Source: Kribbella sp. NBC_00382 (GTDB lineage Bacteria > Actinomycetota > Actinomycetes > Propionibacteriales > Kribbellaceae). Taken from it: DNA of 64,000 nt. Position numbers and translations under genes: made by a program. Shown in pieces: positions 39,966 to 48,566 of the stretch; within the stretch, counting starts at the first letter, position 1; every line of letters begins with the position of its first letter. A model generated the notes under the pieces. It searched no databases. It was not told the origin of the DNA and saw nothing but the letters and a program-made list of their open reading frames with translations. The DNA lies in NCBI RefSeq assembly GCF_036067295.1, contig NZ_CP107954.1, positions 7,936,001 through 8,000,000 on the forward strand, read 5' to 3'.

Positions 39966-41789
39966 ATGGGCGAGCAGTTCGATGGGACCAGCAGGCGGCG
40001 GATTCTGCAGGCGGGAGCTTTGGGCGCGGGGGTTGCGGTCGCCGGGGTGACCGGCGTACCGACGGCTTCAGCTACCGGCGCCGGCGCTTCGTCGAGCCGG
40101 CCCGATGTCGAGGACACCCGCTTCACGCTGGCCGTCGTACCGGACACGCAGTACATGTTCGACGAGGACCGGGGCGACTCCGCGCCGCTGACCGCGACCT
40201 TCGAGTACCTGATCGACCAGCGCGGCGTGGACAACATCGTCTTCACCGCACACCTCGGCGACGTCACGCAGAACGCGCAGGCCCGGGAGTTCGCGCAGGC
40301 CGACCCGGTGTTCGCGGTGATGGACCGGGCGCGGATGCCGTACAGCGTGCTCGCCGGCAACCACGACATCGACGGCAGCAAGGACGACCAGCGCGGCGAT
40401 TCGCCGTACCTGCACGTCTTCGGGCCGCAGCGGTTCAAGCGGATGAGCACCTACGGCGGCTCGACGCCCGACGGCTACAACTCGTACCACGTGTTCCGCG
40501 CGGGCGGCCGGCAATGGTTGCTGCTGGCAATGGATTGGCGGCCGTCCGACGCCGGCTTCGCCTGGGCCCGCAAGGTGATCGCGGACCACCCGGCGCTGCC
40601 GGTGATCCTGACCACGCACGAGATCGTGTACGCCGACGACGACCAGGGCGTGGCGTACTTCTCCGATCACGGCAACCGGGTCTGGGACCAGCTGATCAAC
40701 AGCAACGACCAGATCTTCCTGACCATGAACGGCCACTACTGGCCGCCCGGCCGGACGATCCGGAAGAACGCCGCCGGGCACGACGTGCACCTGCACATCA
40801 CCAACTACCAGGACCGGTACTACGGCGGCGGCGCGATGATCCGCCTCTACCACTTCGACCTGGTCCGGAACACGATCGACGTCGAGACGATCAACCCGTG
40901 GATCCTGGCGCAGAAGCCGGCGCGACGGTCGCTGCTGGCCGAGCAGGAGGTCGAGCTGACCAGCGACGTCAACCGGTTCAGCCTGCCGATCGACTTCGCC
41001 TCCCGCTTCGCCGGGTTCGCGCCCGAGCCGGTACGTCCCGCGCGGCCGGCCGCTGAGCTGGTGATCCCGGGAACCGTCGCGTACTGGCGGCTCGACGGGC
41101 CGGTCGGCTCGCGCGTCGTCGACCACTCGGGGCGGGGCAACGACCTCACGCCGGTGGTGTTGCCGGGGAGCGCTGCGGACAGCCTGAAGGCGTCTGCCGA
41201 ATTCCACCCGGACCAGCCGGGTCATGCGAGCTGGGAGTTTGGCGGCGGCAGGAACCCGAATCGGGGCGCCTACCTGCGGACGGCGGACAACGCGCCGCTG
41301 AACCGGCTGACGTTCAAGGGCGGCTACACGATCGAGGCGTTCGTGAAGCTCTCCGACGACGGTGGGGATCACTCGTGGGAAGGGCTGCTGAGCCGGCTGG
41401 GTACGGGCGCTGACGCTGGCAAGACGGGGAGCGACCCTTCCGAGCCGGTCGTCAACCTCGCCTTCTCCGGTGGGCGGGAGCTGCAGTGGGCCGTCTACCC
41501 GCTGGACAAGAACGACACGTTCACCAACTGGGGACATGAAGAGGTCGCGGGTCGCTGGTTCCACCTCGCGGTGGTCAACGACGGGCGGCACACCACGCTC
41601 TACATCGACTCTTCGGAGTTGCTGCGCAACCCGTCGACCCGCTCCAACGGCCTCTCGACTGTCGGCAAGCCGTGGCTGCTGGGCGCCAACCACTACGCCA
41701 ACAAGATCGAACAGTCCTTCGGCGGCCACATCGGCGAGCTGCGCATCGTCGACCGCGCACTCGACCTGGACGAGTTCCTGAACGCCTGA
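39966..41789 (+). CDS. Tat-exported metallophosphoesterase with C-terminal LamG-like domain
   Basis: A 607-residue protein. The twin-arginine signal is SRRRILQAGALGAGVAVAGV. The calcineurin-like phosphoesterase domain (about 50-330) has the metal ligands in PDTQ, HLGDVTQ, GNHD (LAGNHDIDG), TTHE and NGHYWPPG. A linker leads to a concanavalin-like LamG/laminin_G_3 domain (VAYWRLDGPVGSRVVDHSGRGNDL...YTIEAFVKL...ELRIVDRALDLDEF). Tat export fits a metalloenzyme that folds before export. The LamG part probably binds a polysaccharide or the wall. A hairpin terminator follows. Confidence 0.93.
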   Translation: MGEQFDGTSRRRILQAGALGAGVAVAGVTGVPTASATGAGASSSRPDVEDTRFTLAVVPDTQYMFDEDRGDSAPLTATFEYLIDQRGVDNIVFTAHLGDVTQNAQAREFAQADPVFAVMDRARMPYSVLAGNHDIDGSKDDQRGDSPYLHVFGPQRFKRMSTYGGSTPDGYNSYHVFRAGGRQWLLLAMDWRPSDAGFAWARKVIADHPALPVILTTHEIVYADDDQGVAYFSDHGNRVWDQLINSNDQIFLTMNGHYWPPGRTIRKNAAGHDVHLHITNYQDRYYGGGAMIRLYHFDLVRNTIDVETINPWILAQKPARRSLLAEQEVELTSDVNRFSLPIDFASRFAGFAPEPVRPARPAAELVIPGTVAYWRLDGPVGSRVVDHSGRGNDLTPVVLPGSAADSLKASAEFHPDQPGHASWEFGGGRNPNRGAYLRTADNAPLNRLTFKGGYTIEAFVKLSDDGGDHSWEGLLSRLGTGADAGKTGSDPSEPVVNLAFSGGRELQWAVYPLDKNDTFTNWGHEEVAGRWFHLAVVNDGRHTTLYIDSSELLRNPSTRSNGLSTVGKPWLLGANHYANKIEQSFGGHIGELRIVDRALDLDEFLNA

Positions 41790-41847
41790 GGCTGCCGCGG
41801 TTTGCGCTGTTGGGCCAGGGCGGCCGGTGGTTTTGGGCCGGCTGGCG

Positions 41848-41895
41848 GGTTTTGGTGCCGCTGGCGTGATGCTTCACGCCAGCGGCACCAGAACC
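41848..41895. terminator. Hairpin terminator between convergent genes
   Basis: Arms 41848-41869 and 41874-41895 pair over 22 bp with one mismatch (GGTTTTGGTGCCGCTGGCG against its complement) and a 4-nt loop. It abuts the stop codon of the reverse-strand kinase-like gene. Confidence 0.85.
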
Positions 41896-41897
41896 TG

Positions 41898-42665
41898 CTA
41901 GCGCATCTGTGAGCGGATCAGTTCTGCCTGGGCTGGGAGGAGATCCAGTTCCGCCTGGGTCAGGGTGGGGTTGCGGCCTCGGGCTGCGAGGGCAGCGTCG
42001 AGGCCTGGGGTCAGGTCGATGGAGTTGGCCAGGTAGACGGCGAGGGACTCGCGGAGCATCTCGGTCAGGGAGGCGAAGGCGGGGTCGAGGGCTACCTGGG
42101 CGAAGATGATCGCGGTCATCGCGAGGTCGAACTCCGGTGAGCCCTCTTCTGCATTGCGCCAGTCGATGACGACCGGGCCGGCCGGGGTGAGGATCACGTT
42201 GTACGGGTGGAGATCGCCGTGCACGACGACGTTGCCGCGGGTGCCGCTCGGCGGTGGGATCGCATGCAGGCGGCGGTGGAGGTCGGCGTGCATGAGGCCG
42301 AGGTCCGATGGTGAGATGTCGCCGGCGATCGCAGCATCGGCAAGCGTCGGCCCGGTGAGCCGTTCGATCACCATGTCCGGCCCGTCGACCTGACGCACAG
42401 CCGGTACCGGGTAGTCGTACTTCGCCACCCAGGTCATGTACTCCGCTTCATCCCGCACCGGATGCCCATCCCGATACCGCCGCAACACCCACGCCTCGTC
42501 GATGGCATAGACATCAGCATCCCGCCCAGCCGCAAACGGCTCGGCCCCCTCCGGCAACAACCCGCCCGCGCGACCTGCGGGCGCAGCCTCGCCCGACTCC
42601 GGGGCAAGCTCACCTCTCCCCGACTCCGGGGTGAAGGGCGGCAGCGGCTCCGGGGTGTCGGCCAA
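41898..42665 (-). CDS. Aminoglycoside phosphotransferase-family kinase
   Basis: A 255-residue small-molecule kinase. The N-terminal ~40 residues are a Pro/Glu-rich disordered extension. The kinase has VYAIDEAWVLRRY (the beta-strand with the ATP-contact Arg/Lys), DMVIERLTGPTL (hinge), HADLHRRLHAI, the catalytic loop VVHGDLHPYNVIL and the metal site VIDWRNA. Relatives phosphorylate aminoglycosides, homoserine or other metabolites; nothing here shows resistance. Its start is 2 bp from the miaB stop, so it is probably co-transcribed with miaB. Confidence 0.9.
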   Translation of the reverse strand: MADTPEPLPPFTPESGRGELAPESGEAAPAGRAGGLLPEGAEPFAAGRDADVYAIDEAWVLRRYRDGHPVRDEAEYMTWVAKYDYPVPAVRQVDGPDMVIERLTGPTLADAAIAGDISPSDLGLMHADLHRRLHAIPPPSGTRGNVVVHGDLHPYNVILTPAGPVVIDWRNAEEGSPEFDLAMTAIIFAQVALDPAFASLTEMLRESLAVYLANSIDLTPGLDAALAARGRNPTLTQAELDLLPAQAELIRSQMR

Positions 42666-42666
42666 G

Positions 42667-44148
42667 TCAGTTGACCGCGCAGCCGCCGGTCGCCGGCTCT
42701 AGCGGGGCCGGGGCGCCGATGGGGGGCATGCCGAGCATGACGCCGGGGGTGCCGTCCGAGGTTGGGGCGTCTTGGGCTCGTTGCCAGGCGTCGCCGGCGC
42801 GCGTACGGCGTACTGATCCGAAGACGTCCGCGACCAAGTGGTGCGGGGCCGCGTAGGTAACCTCGACCGTTGCCATGTCGCCGGGTCGTGGCTTCTCGAC
42901 GCCCTCGGGCAACGTGAAGTGGACCAGGCGGTTATCGCGAGCGCGGCCCGACAACCGATGCGTGGCGGCGTCCTTGCGGCCCTCGCCCTCGGCGATCAGC
43001 ACCTCGACGGAGCGGCCGACGATCTTCTTGTTCTCGTCCCAGGCCATCTCGTCCTGCAACTCGACCAGCCGCAGATACCGCTCCTGTACGACCTCGTGCG
43101 GCACCTGCTCCTCCATCGACTCGGCCGGCGTACCAGGACGCTTGGAGTACTGGAAGGTGAAGGCCCCCGCGAAGCGTGCCTCGCGGACCACGTCGAGCGT
43201 GCCCTGGAAGTCCTCCTCGGTCTCACCGGGGAAGCCGACGATGATGTCGGTCGTGATCGCGGCCTCCGGCATCGCGGCCCGGACGTCGGAGATGATCTTG
43301 AGGTAGCGATCCCGCCGGTACGAGCGGCGCATCGTCTTGAGGATCTGGTCCGATCCCGACTGCAGCGGCATGTGCAGCGACGGCATCACGTTCGGCGTCT
43401 CGGCCATCGCCTCGATCACGTCCGCGGTGAAGTCGCGCGGATGCGGCGAGGTGAACCGGACCCGCTCCAGCCCTTCGATGCCACCGCAGGCCCGCAGCAG
43501 CTTCGAGAACGCGTACCGGTCGCCGAACTCGACGCCGTACGAGTTGACGTTCTGGCCGAGCAGCGTCACCTCGAGCACGCCCTCGGCGACCAGCGCCTCC
43601 ACCTCGGCGAGCACATCGCCCGGGCGGCGGTCCTTCTCGCGACCGCGCAGCGCCGGGACGATGCAGAACGTGCAGGTGTTGTTGCAGCCGACGCTGACCG
43701 AGACCCAGGCGGAGTACGGCGACTCACGCCGGGTCGGCAGCGTGGACGGGAAGACGTCGAGCGACTCGAGGATCTCGACCTGCGACTCCTCGGCGATCCG
43801 GGCCCGCTCCAGCAGCACCGGCAGCGAGCCGATGTTGTGGGTGCCGAACACCACGTCCACCCAGGGCGCCTTCTTGGTGATGGTCGCGCGGTCCTTCTGC
43901 GCGAGACAGCCACCGACGGCGATCTGCATGCCGGGGTTCTTCGCCTTCGCGGGCGCCAGCTGGCCGAGATTGCCGTACAGCTTGTTGTCGGCGTTCTCCC
44001 GGACCGCGCAGGTGTTGAAGACGACCACGTCGGCGAGGTCGCCCTCGGGCGCGCGGACGTAACCGGCGGTCTCCAGCAGGCCCCGCAGACGCTCGGAGTC
44101 GTGGACGTTCATCTGACACCCGTGGGTGCGGACCTCGTATGTACGCAT
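42667..44148 (-). CDS. miaB: tRNA-2-methylthio-N6-dimethylallyladenosine synthase
   Basis: A 493-residue radical SAM enzyme that adds a methylthio group to i6A37 of tRNA, acting after MiaA. The N-terminal UPF0004 domain has its cluster Cys in THGCQMN (Cys11), FNTCAVREN and VGGCLAQKD. The radical SAM site is CNNTCTFC. The TRAM domain near the C-terminus shows EVLIAEGEGRKDAATHRLSGRARDNRLVHF. ATG at 44148 (MRTYEVRTHGC) is the family start; upstream in-frame codons are not. The last ~50 residues are a variable Pro/Gly-rich tail. Confidence 0.97.
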   Translation of the reverse strand: MRTYEVRTHGCQMNVHDSERLRGLLETAGYVRAPEGDLADVVVFNTCAVRENADNKLYGNLGQLAPAKAKNPGMQIAVGGCLAQKDRATITKKAPWVDVVFGTHNIGSLPVLLERARIAEESQVEILESLDVFPSTLPTRRESPYSAWVSVSVGCNNTCTFCIVPALRGREKDRRPGDVLAEVEALVAEGVLEVTLLGQNVNSYGVEFGDRYAFSKLLRACGGIEGLERVRFTSPHPRDFTADVIEAMAETPNVMPSLHMPLQSGSDQILKTMRRSYRRDRYLKIISDVRAAMPEAAITTDIIVGFPGETEEDFQGTLDVVREARFAGAFTFQYSKRPGTPAESMEEQVPHEVVQERYLRLVELQDEMAWDENKKIVGRSVEVLIAEGEGRKDAATHRLSGRARDNRLVHFTLPEGVEKPRPGDMATVEVTYAAPHHLVADVFGSVRRTRAGDAWQRAQDAPTSDGTPGVMLGMPPIGAPAPLEPATGGCAVN

Positions 44149-44249
44149 AACAGCCACCAAGAGTACGTGCCTTGGTGGGGTTTCCCCTACCGGGGATCGG
44201 GGCCTTGCAACCCCTGACCGCGCGACCCGGGTAAACAACAGTGGAGGGC

Positions 44250-45794
44250 ATGAACAGTTCCCGTCGTCAGTTCCTCGCCCGTACCGCCGCCGGAGCCGCT
44301 GTGGTGGCCGGCAGCGCCTTCACCGCCGACCACGCGGTCGCCCTCAGTTGGCCGTCCACCACGACTCGCACCCACCGGATCACCGCGCTGACCGACGTCA
44401 CCGTCATCAACCCTTCGACCGGTCGGCGCGACAAGCACCAGACCGTACTGATCAGTGGCGATCGGATCATCGGGGTCGGCCGCCTGCCGGTCCCCCGCGG
44501 CGCCACCGAGATCAACCTCAGCGGCAAGTTCGTCATCCCCGGCCTGGCCGACATGCACGTCCACTCCCTCGGCGACGAGCACGTGTCGCCGCCGCTGTAC
44601 CTGGCCAACGGGCTCACCACCGTCCGTGAGATGGCCGCGCCCGACCCGGTCGTCTACGACTGGCGCGACCGGATCGATGCGGGCACCCTGCTCGGTCCGC
44701 GGATGGTCGTGGCCAGCCAGATCATCGACGGCGATCCGACCTTGTGGGATCCCAACCTGCTCCATGTGCTGGTCGTGCACGACGAGGCCGGCGCGCGTTC
44801 CGCAGTACGGCAGGTGAAGGCTGAGGGGGCCGACTTCGTCAAGGTCTACTCGCGGCTGAGCCCATCGGCGTACCGGGCGATCCTGGACGAGGCGCGCCGG
44901 CAGGGGCTGACCGTGCACGGCCACGCTCCGGACCAGGTCCCGATCAAGGAGGTCAGCGACGCCGGCCAGCGCAGCATCGAGCACATCCACTCGCTGGGGC
45001 TGTCGGTGTCGAGCCGGGAGGCTGAAGTCCGGCGGATGCAGCAGGCGATCGCGATCAAGACCGGTGACTACAACGGCTGGTTCCGGCAGATGCACCCGAT
45101 CGAGTGGATCGCCGCGAACACCTTCAGCCGGGCTCGCGCGGCCGACGTCTTCGGCACGCTGCGGCGCAATCGGACCCGGGTCACGCCGACGCTGACCATG
45201 CACAAGGTGCTGGACATGCCCGACTTCACCGGGCCGGACCCGGCGACACGGAAGTACCTGAGCGAGGACTCGATCGGCACCTATGACTATGTGATCGAGA
45301 ATCTCTACAAGGCGAACCGCGACGCCGAGGAGATCTCGCATCAGCGGCAGATGTGGGAGTACCGGCAGCGCTTCGTCCGCGAGCTCTTCGCCCACGAGGT
45401 CCCTGTGATGGCCGGCACCGACACCGGTACGCCGTACATGGTCCCGGGCTTCGCCCTGCACGATGAGCTCGAGCTGCTCGTCGGCGCCGGTGCCACCACC
45501 CAACAGGCCCTGTACGCCGCAACGGTAGAGCCGGCCAAGTTCCTCGGCATGGCCGCCGACCTCGGGTCCGTTGCGCCGCGCAAGCTCGCCGACCTCGTCG
45601 TCCTCGACGCCGACCCGCTGCAGGACATCCGCAACACCCGGCGGATCCACACCGTCGTCACCCGCGGCCGGATCATCTCCCCGGCCGAGCGGGCCCGCAT
45701 GTTGGCCGACGTGGAGGCTGCCGTCAAGACCCCACCCGCCGCGACCGCACTCGCTGCAGGTGGTTGTTGCGGAACCGGCCGTCCCGGACACTAA
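44250..45794 (+). CDS. Tat-exported amidohydrolase
   Basis: A 514-residue metallo-hydrolase of the amidohydrolase superfamily (imidazolonepropionase/prolidase-like). The Tat signal is SRRQFLARTAAGAAVVAG. Metal ligands appear in DMHVHSLG (HxH), VKVYSRLSP (Lys), VHGHAPD and SIEHIHSLG (His), and AGTDTGTP (Asp). The C-terminal beta-domain has PRKLADLVVLDADPLQDIRNTRRIHTVV. ATG at 44250 has GGAGG 4 nt before; a GTG at 44241 is the alternative. It is divergent from miaB. The substrate, perhaps a peptide, lactam or related cyclic amide, is unknown. A hairpin terminator follows. Confidence 0.92.
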   Translation: MNSSRRQFLARTAAGAAVVAGSAFTADHAVALSWPSTTTRTHRITALTDVTVINPSTGRRDKHQTVLISGDRIIGVGRLPVPRGATEINLSGKFVIPGLADMHVHSLGDEHVSPPLYLANGLTTVREMAAPDPVVYDWRDRIDAGTLLGPRMVVASQIIDGDPTLWDPNLLHVLVVHDEAGARSAVRQVKAEGADFVKVYSRLSPSAYRAILDEARRQGLTVHGHAPDQVPIKEVSDAGQRSIEHIHSLGLSVSSREAEVRRMQQAIAIKTGDYNGWFRQMHPIEWIAANTFSRARAADVFGTLRRNRTRVTPTLTMHKVLDMPDFTGPDPATRKYLSEDSIGTYDYVIENLYKANRDAEEISHQRQMWEYRQRFVRELFAHEVPVMAGTDTGTPYMVPGFALHDELELLVGAGATTQQALYAATVEPAKFLGMAADLGSVAPRKLADLVVLDADPLQDIRNTRRIHTVVTRGRIISPAERARMLADVEAAVKTPPAATALAAGGCCGTGRPGH

Positions 45795-45805
45795 CGCCCA
45801 GACTC

Positions 45806-45839
45806 GAGCTGGCTGTGACGACTCCGTCACAGCCAGCTC
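45806..45839 (+). terminator. Hairpin terminator after the amidohydrolase gene
   Basis: A perfect 15-bp stem (GAGCTGGCTGTGACG / CGTCACAGCCAGCTC) with a 4-nt loop, followed by TCACTTATT. It separates this gene from gluA. Confidence 0.88.
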
Positions 45840-45916
45840 TCACTTATTGCAGATCGTTACCACCGTGGGACCGGGGATCCGTGCGGGTCACCCTCCGGCT
45901 CCGCTAAGTTCTCGCC

Positions 45917-46687
45917 ATGAGCGATTCCTCCGCCGTCGACACAGTGACGACCACAGGTCTCGTCGCCCTGACGAACGTGAACAAGCATTTCGGCGACCTG
46001 CACGTGCTGAAGGACATCAACCTGTCCATCAACCGCGGCGAGGTGGTGGTGGTGATCGGCCCGTCCGGGTCGGGCAAGTCCACCCTCTGCCGGGCGATCA
46101 ACCGGCTCGAGCCGATCGACTCGGGCACCATCACGCTGGACGGCCAGCCGCTGCCCAGCGAGGGCAAGGCGCTGGCCAAGCTGCGCGCCGACGTCGGCAT
46201 GGTGTTCCAGTCGTTCAACCTGTTCGCGCACAAGACGATCCTGCAGAACGTCACCCTCGGCCCACTGAAGGTCCGCAAGAACGACGCGAAGGCCGCGGAG
46301 CAGCGCGCGATGGAGCTGCTCGAGCGGGTCGGCGTCGCGAACCAGGCGTCGAAGTACCCCGCCCAGCTGTCCGGTGGCCAGCAGCAGCGGGTCGCGATCG
46401 CCCGGGCGCTGGCGATGGACCCGAAGGTCATCCTGTTCGACGAGCCGACCTCGGCCCTCGACCCGGAGATGATCCAGGAGGTCCTCGAGGTGATGATCGA
46501 CCTGGCCAAGCAGAGCATGACGATGGTCGTGGTCACCCACGAGATGGGCTTCGCGCGCAGCGCGGCCAACCGGGTCGTCTTCATGGCCGACGGCGAGATC
46601 GTCGAAGAGGCCAGCCCCGAGACCTTCTTCACCAACCCGACCTCGCGCCGTGCCCAGGACTTCCTCGGGAAGATCCTCAAGCACTGA
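45917..46687 (+). CDS. gluA: Glutamate ABC transporter ATP-binding protein
   Basis: A 256-residue polar amino-acid transporter ATPase. Walker A is GPSGSGKST, the Q-loop is VFQSFNLF, the signature is LSGGQQQR, Walker B is VILFDEPTSALDPE and the switch His is VVTHEMG. It is the first gene of a four-gene unit with binding protein and two permeases, in the order found for gluABCD in corynebacteria and streptomycetes. The glutamate specificity is taken from that synteny. No strong ribosome-binding site precedes the ATG. Confidence 0.94.
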   Translation: MSDSSAVDTVTTTGLVALTNVNKHFGDLHVLKDINLSINRGEVVVVIGPSGSGKSTLCRAINRLEPIDSGTITLDGQPLPSEGKALAKLRADVGMVFQSFNLFAHKTILQNVTLGPLKVRKNDAKAAEQRAMELLERVGVANQASKYPAQLSGGQQQRVAIARALAMDPKVILFDEPTSALDPEMIQEVLEVMIDLAKQSMTMVVVTHEMGFARSAANRVVFMADGEIVEEASPETFFTNPTSRRAQDFLGKILKH

Positions 46688-46751
46688 CGAGACGCCCGGC
46701 GGGCCCCCTGGGCCGGCCGCAACTGCAGTAAAAACACACGAAGGGGATCCC

Positions 46752-47672
46752 ATGAGAATGCGCAACGTGGTCGCCACTCTCGGCGTCGCTGCGCTCGCGC
46801 TGAGCGTCGGCGCCTGTGGCAAGGACGACACTGCCGCAGGTGGCGGCGGTGGCAGCACCACCGGTAGCTGTGGCGAGCCGCACAAGTTCACCGTGGCTCC
46901 GGCCGCGGATGTGGCCGGCAGCGCGACCTACACCAAGATCAAGGCCCGCGGGCACGCGGTCGTCGGGGTCAAGGCCGACCAGCCGAACCTCGGTTACAAG
47001 GATGCCAACGGCAAGCGCTGCGGCTTCGACATCGAGATCGCCCAGATGGTCTCGGCCCAGCTCGGCTTCGACCCGGCGCAGATCGAGTACAAGGAGATCC
47101 CGTCCGCGAACCGCGAGACGGCGATCGCCGGTGGCGAGATCGACTACTACGTCGGCACCTACTCGATCACCGACAAGCGCAAGAAGCTGGTCGGCTTCGC
47201 CGGTCCGTACTTCATCGCCGGCCAGGACCTGCTGGTCCGCAAGTCCGACACCTCGATGGACGCCGGCAAGGACGCGCTGAAGGGCAAGAAGGTCTGCTCG
47301 GTGACCGGCTCGACGCCGATCCAGAAGGTCAAGGACGAGAACCTGACCGAGGCGAGCAACATCTCGGAGTTCAAGACCTACTCCGAGTGCGTCTCCCAGC
47401 TGCTGGACAAGAAGGTCGACGCGGTCACCACCGACGACGCGATCCTCAAGGGCTACGCCGCGAACGCGCCGGACGACCTGCGGGTCGTCGGCAAGCCGTT
47501 CAGCACGGAGAAGTACGGCATCGGCGTACCGCTGGCCGACAAGGCCCTGCGCGAGAAGATCAACGCGGGCCTCGAGACCGCCGGCACCGACGGCACCTGG
47601 AAGTCGATCTACGACGAGACGCTGGGCAAGTCCGGTTCCGCCGGCACCCAGCCGCCGGTCGAGAAGTACTGA
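46752..47672 (+). CDS. gluB: Glutamate-binding lipoprotein of the ABC transporter
   Basis: A 306-residue extracytoplasmic solute-binding protein (SBP family 3). The lipoprotein signal is MRMRNVVATLGVAALALSVGAC with Cys22 as the lipidated residue. A Gly/Ser-rich linker precedes the two-lobed domain: ARGHAVVGVKADQPNLGYKDANGKRCGFDIEIAQM, EIPSANRETAIAGGEIDYYVGTYSIT, GKKVCSVTGSTPIQ and ECVSQLLDKKVDAVTTDDAIL. AAGGGG precedes the ATG. A hairpin and a long palindromic element separate it from gluC, which could set a higher level of binding protein than of permeases. Confidence 0.93.
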   Translation: MRMRNVVATLGVAALALSVGACGKDDTAAGGGGGSTTGSCGEPHKFTVAPAADVAGSATYTKIKARGHAVVGVKADQPNLGYKDANGKRCGFDIEIAQMVSAQLGFDPAQIEYKEIPSANRETAIAGGEIDYYVGTYSITDKRKKLVGFAGPYFIAGQDLLVRKSDTSMDAGKDALKGKKVCSVTGSTPIQKVKDENLTEASNISEFKTYSECVSQLLDKKVDAVTTDDAILKGYAANAPDDLRVVGKPFSTEKYGIGVPLADKALREKINAGLETAGTDGTWKSIYDETLGKSGSAGTQPPVEKY

Positions 47673-47689
47673 TCCACCCTGCAGTCCAG

Positions 47690-47719
47690 GGCGACCCCGG
47701 GTTCGCTTCCGGGGTCGCC
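47690..47719 (+). terminator. Hairpin after gluB, probable attenuator
   Basis: An 11-bp perfect stem (GGCGACCCCGG / CCGGGGTCGCC) with an 8-nt loop starts 17 bp after the gluB stop. There is no T tract. Within an operon it may end part of the transcripts or protect the gluB message. Confidence 0.7.
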
Positions 47720-47887
47720 TTGGTGCACTACGTCGGGAGTTCTTTGAGTGATTGCGGTGTCCAGGTGCGTGCATCGCGGTGCTTGAGGAGCGTCCTCGAT
47801 GCGGAGCATCGTGGATGCTTCGCAAGTGCCGCGAGGTGCGTGCCTGGGCGCCGCAAGCGCCAAAGAACTCCCGACGTAGTGCACCAA
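47720..47887. repeat. 168-bp palindromic element (MITE- or REP-like)
   Basis: The ends 47720-47746 and 47861-47887 are perfect reverse complements over 27 bp (outer part TTGGTGCACTACGTCGGGAG). The inner arms, roughly 47750-47800 and 47808-47858, pair imperfectly but extensively, with many compensating or G-U type changes, so nearly the whole element folds on itself. It lies inside the glu operon between gluB and gluC. No transposase is encoded. Frames crossing it read much the same on both strands because of the symmetry and should not be annotated as genes. Confidence 0.88.
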
Positions 47888-47915
47888 ACTGTCTGAACTC
47901 TTCTGGAAGGTCACG

Positions 47916-48566
47916 ATGCTCTCGGTCCTCACCGACAACTGGGAACTGTTCCGGGACGGCTTCTGGACCACGATCAAGCTGTTCGTGGTGTCCGGTCTGC
48001 TGAGTCTGGTCCTCGGAACCGTGCTGGCCGGGTTCCGCGTCTCCCCGGTGCCGGCGCTGCGTGCCATCGGCACCGGCTACGTCAACATCCTGCGGAACAC
48101 GCCGCTCACGCTGGTGTTCGCGTTCCTCGTCTTCGGCGCACCCAAGATGGGGATCGAGCTGCCGTCGTACTTCTGGTCGGCGATCGTCGCGCTGACCGTC
48201 TACACCTCCGCCTTCGTCTGCGAGGTGGTCCGATCCGGCATCAACACCGTCTCGCCGGGCCAGTCCGAGGCCGCCCGGGCGGTCGGGATGACCTTCCTGC
48301 AGGTGCTCGGCATCGTCGTACTCCCGCAGGCGTTCCGGGCGATCCAGCCGCCGCTGATGAGCGTGATGATCGCCCTGCTGAAGAACACCACCATCGCGGC
48401 CGGCTTCTCGGTGCTCGAAGCGGGCGCCATCCCGGCGGCGATCGCCGAACGCGGTGAGAACCAGATGCTGACCCTGGTCTGGATCACCATCGGCTTCCTG
48501 ATCCTGATCATCCCCCTGGTCTTCCTGCAGCGGTGGGCCGAGCGACGGACGGCGGTAGCGGCATGA
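47916..48566 (+). CDS. gluC: Glutamate ABC transporter permease GluC
   Basis: A 216-residue inner-membrane permease with about five TM helices (TIKLFVVSGLLSLVLGTVLAGF; IVALTVYTSAFVCEVVRSGI; ending TIGFLILIIPLVFL). The HisM-type EAA loop that contacts the ATPase is SEAARAVGMTFLQVLGIVVLPQAFR. ATG at 47916 follows CTGGAAGGTC. Its stop overlaps the gluD start by 4 bp (ATGA), so the two permeases are made together. Confidence 0.94.
   Translation: MLSVLTDNWELFRDGFWTTIKLFVVSGLLSLVLGTVLAGFRVSPVPALRAIGTGYVNILRNTPLTLVFAFLVFGAPKMGIELPSYFWSAIVALTVYTSAFVCEVVRSGINTVSPGQSEAARAVGMTFLQVLGIVVLPQAFRAIQPPLMSVMIALLKNTTIAAGFSVLEAGAIPAAIAERGENQMLTLVWITIGFLILIIPLVFLQRWAERRTAVAA

Noticed and set aside
41898..42665. 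Calling the two APH-family kinases (also 54832-55695) antibiotic-resistance genes
   Set aside because: The family includes many metabolic kinases, and neither gene has a resistance-type context or a diagnostic motif.
47387..48073. ORFs on both strands across the gluB-gluC spacer with similar peptides (HYVGSS and TPDVVHQ)
   Set aside because: The likeness on both strands is caused by the palindromic element itself, not by coding.
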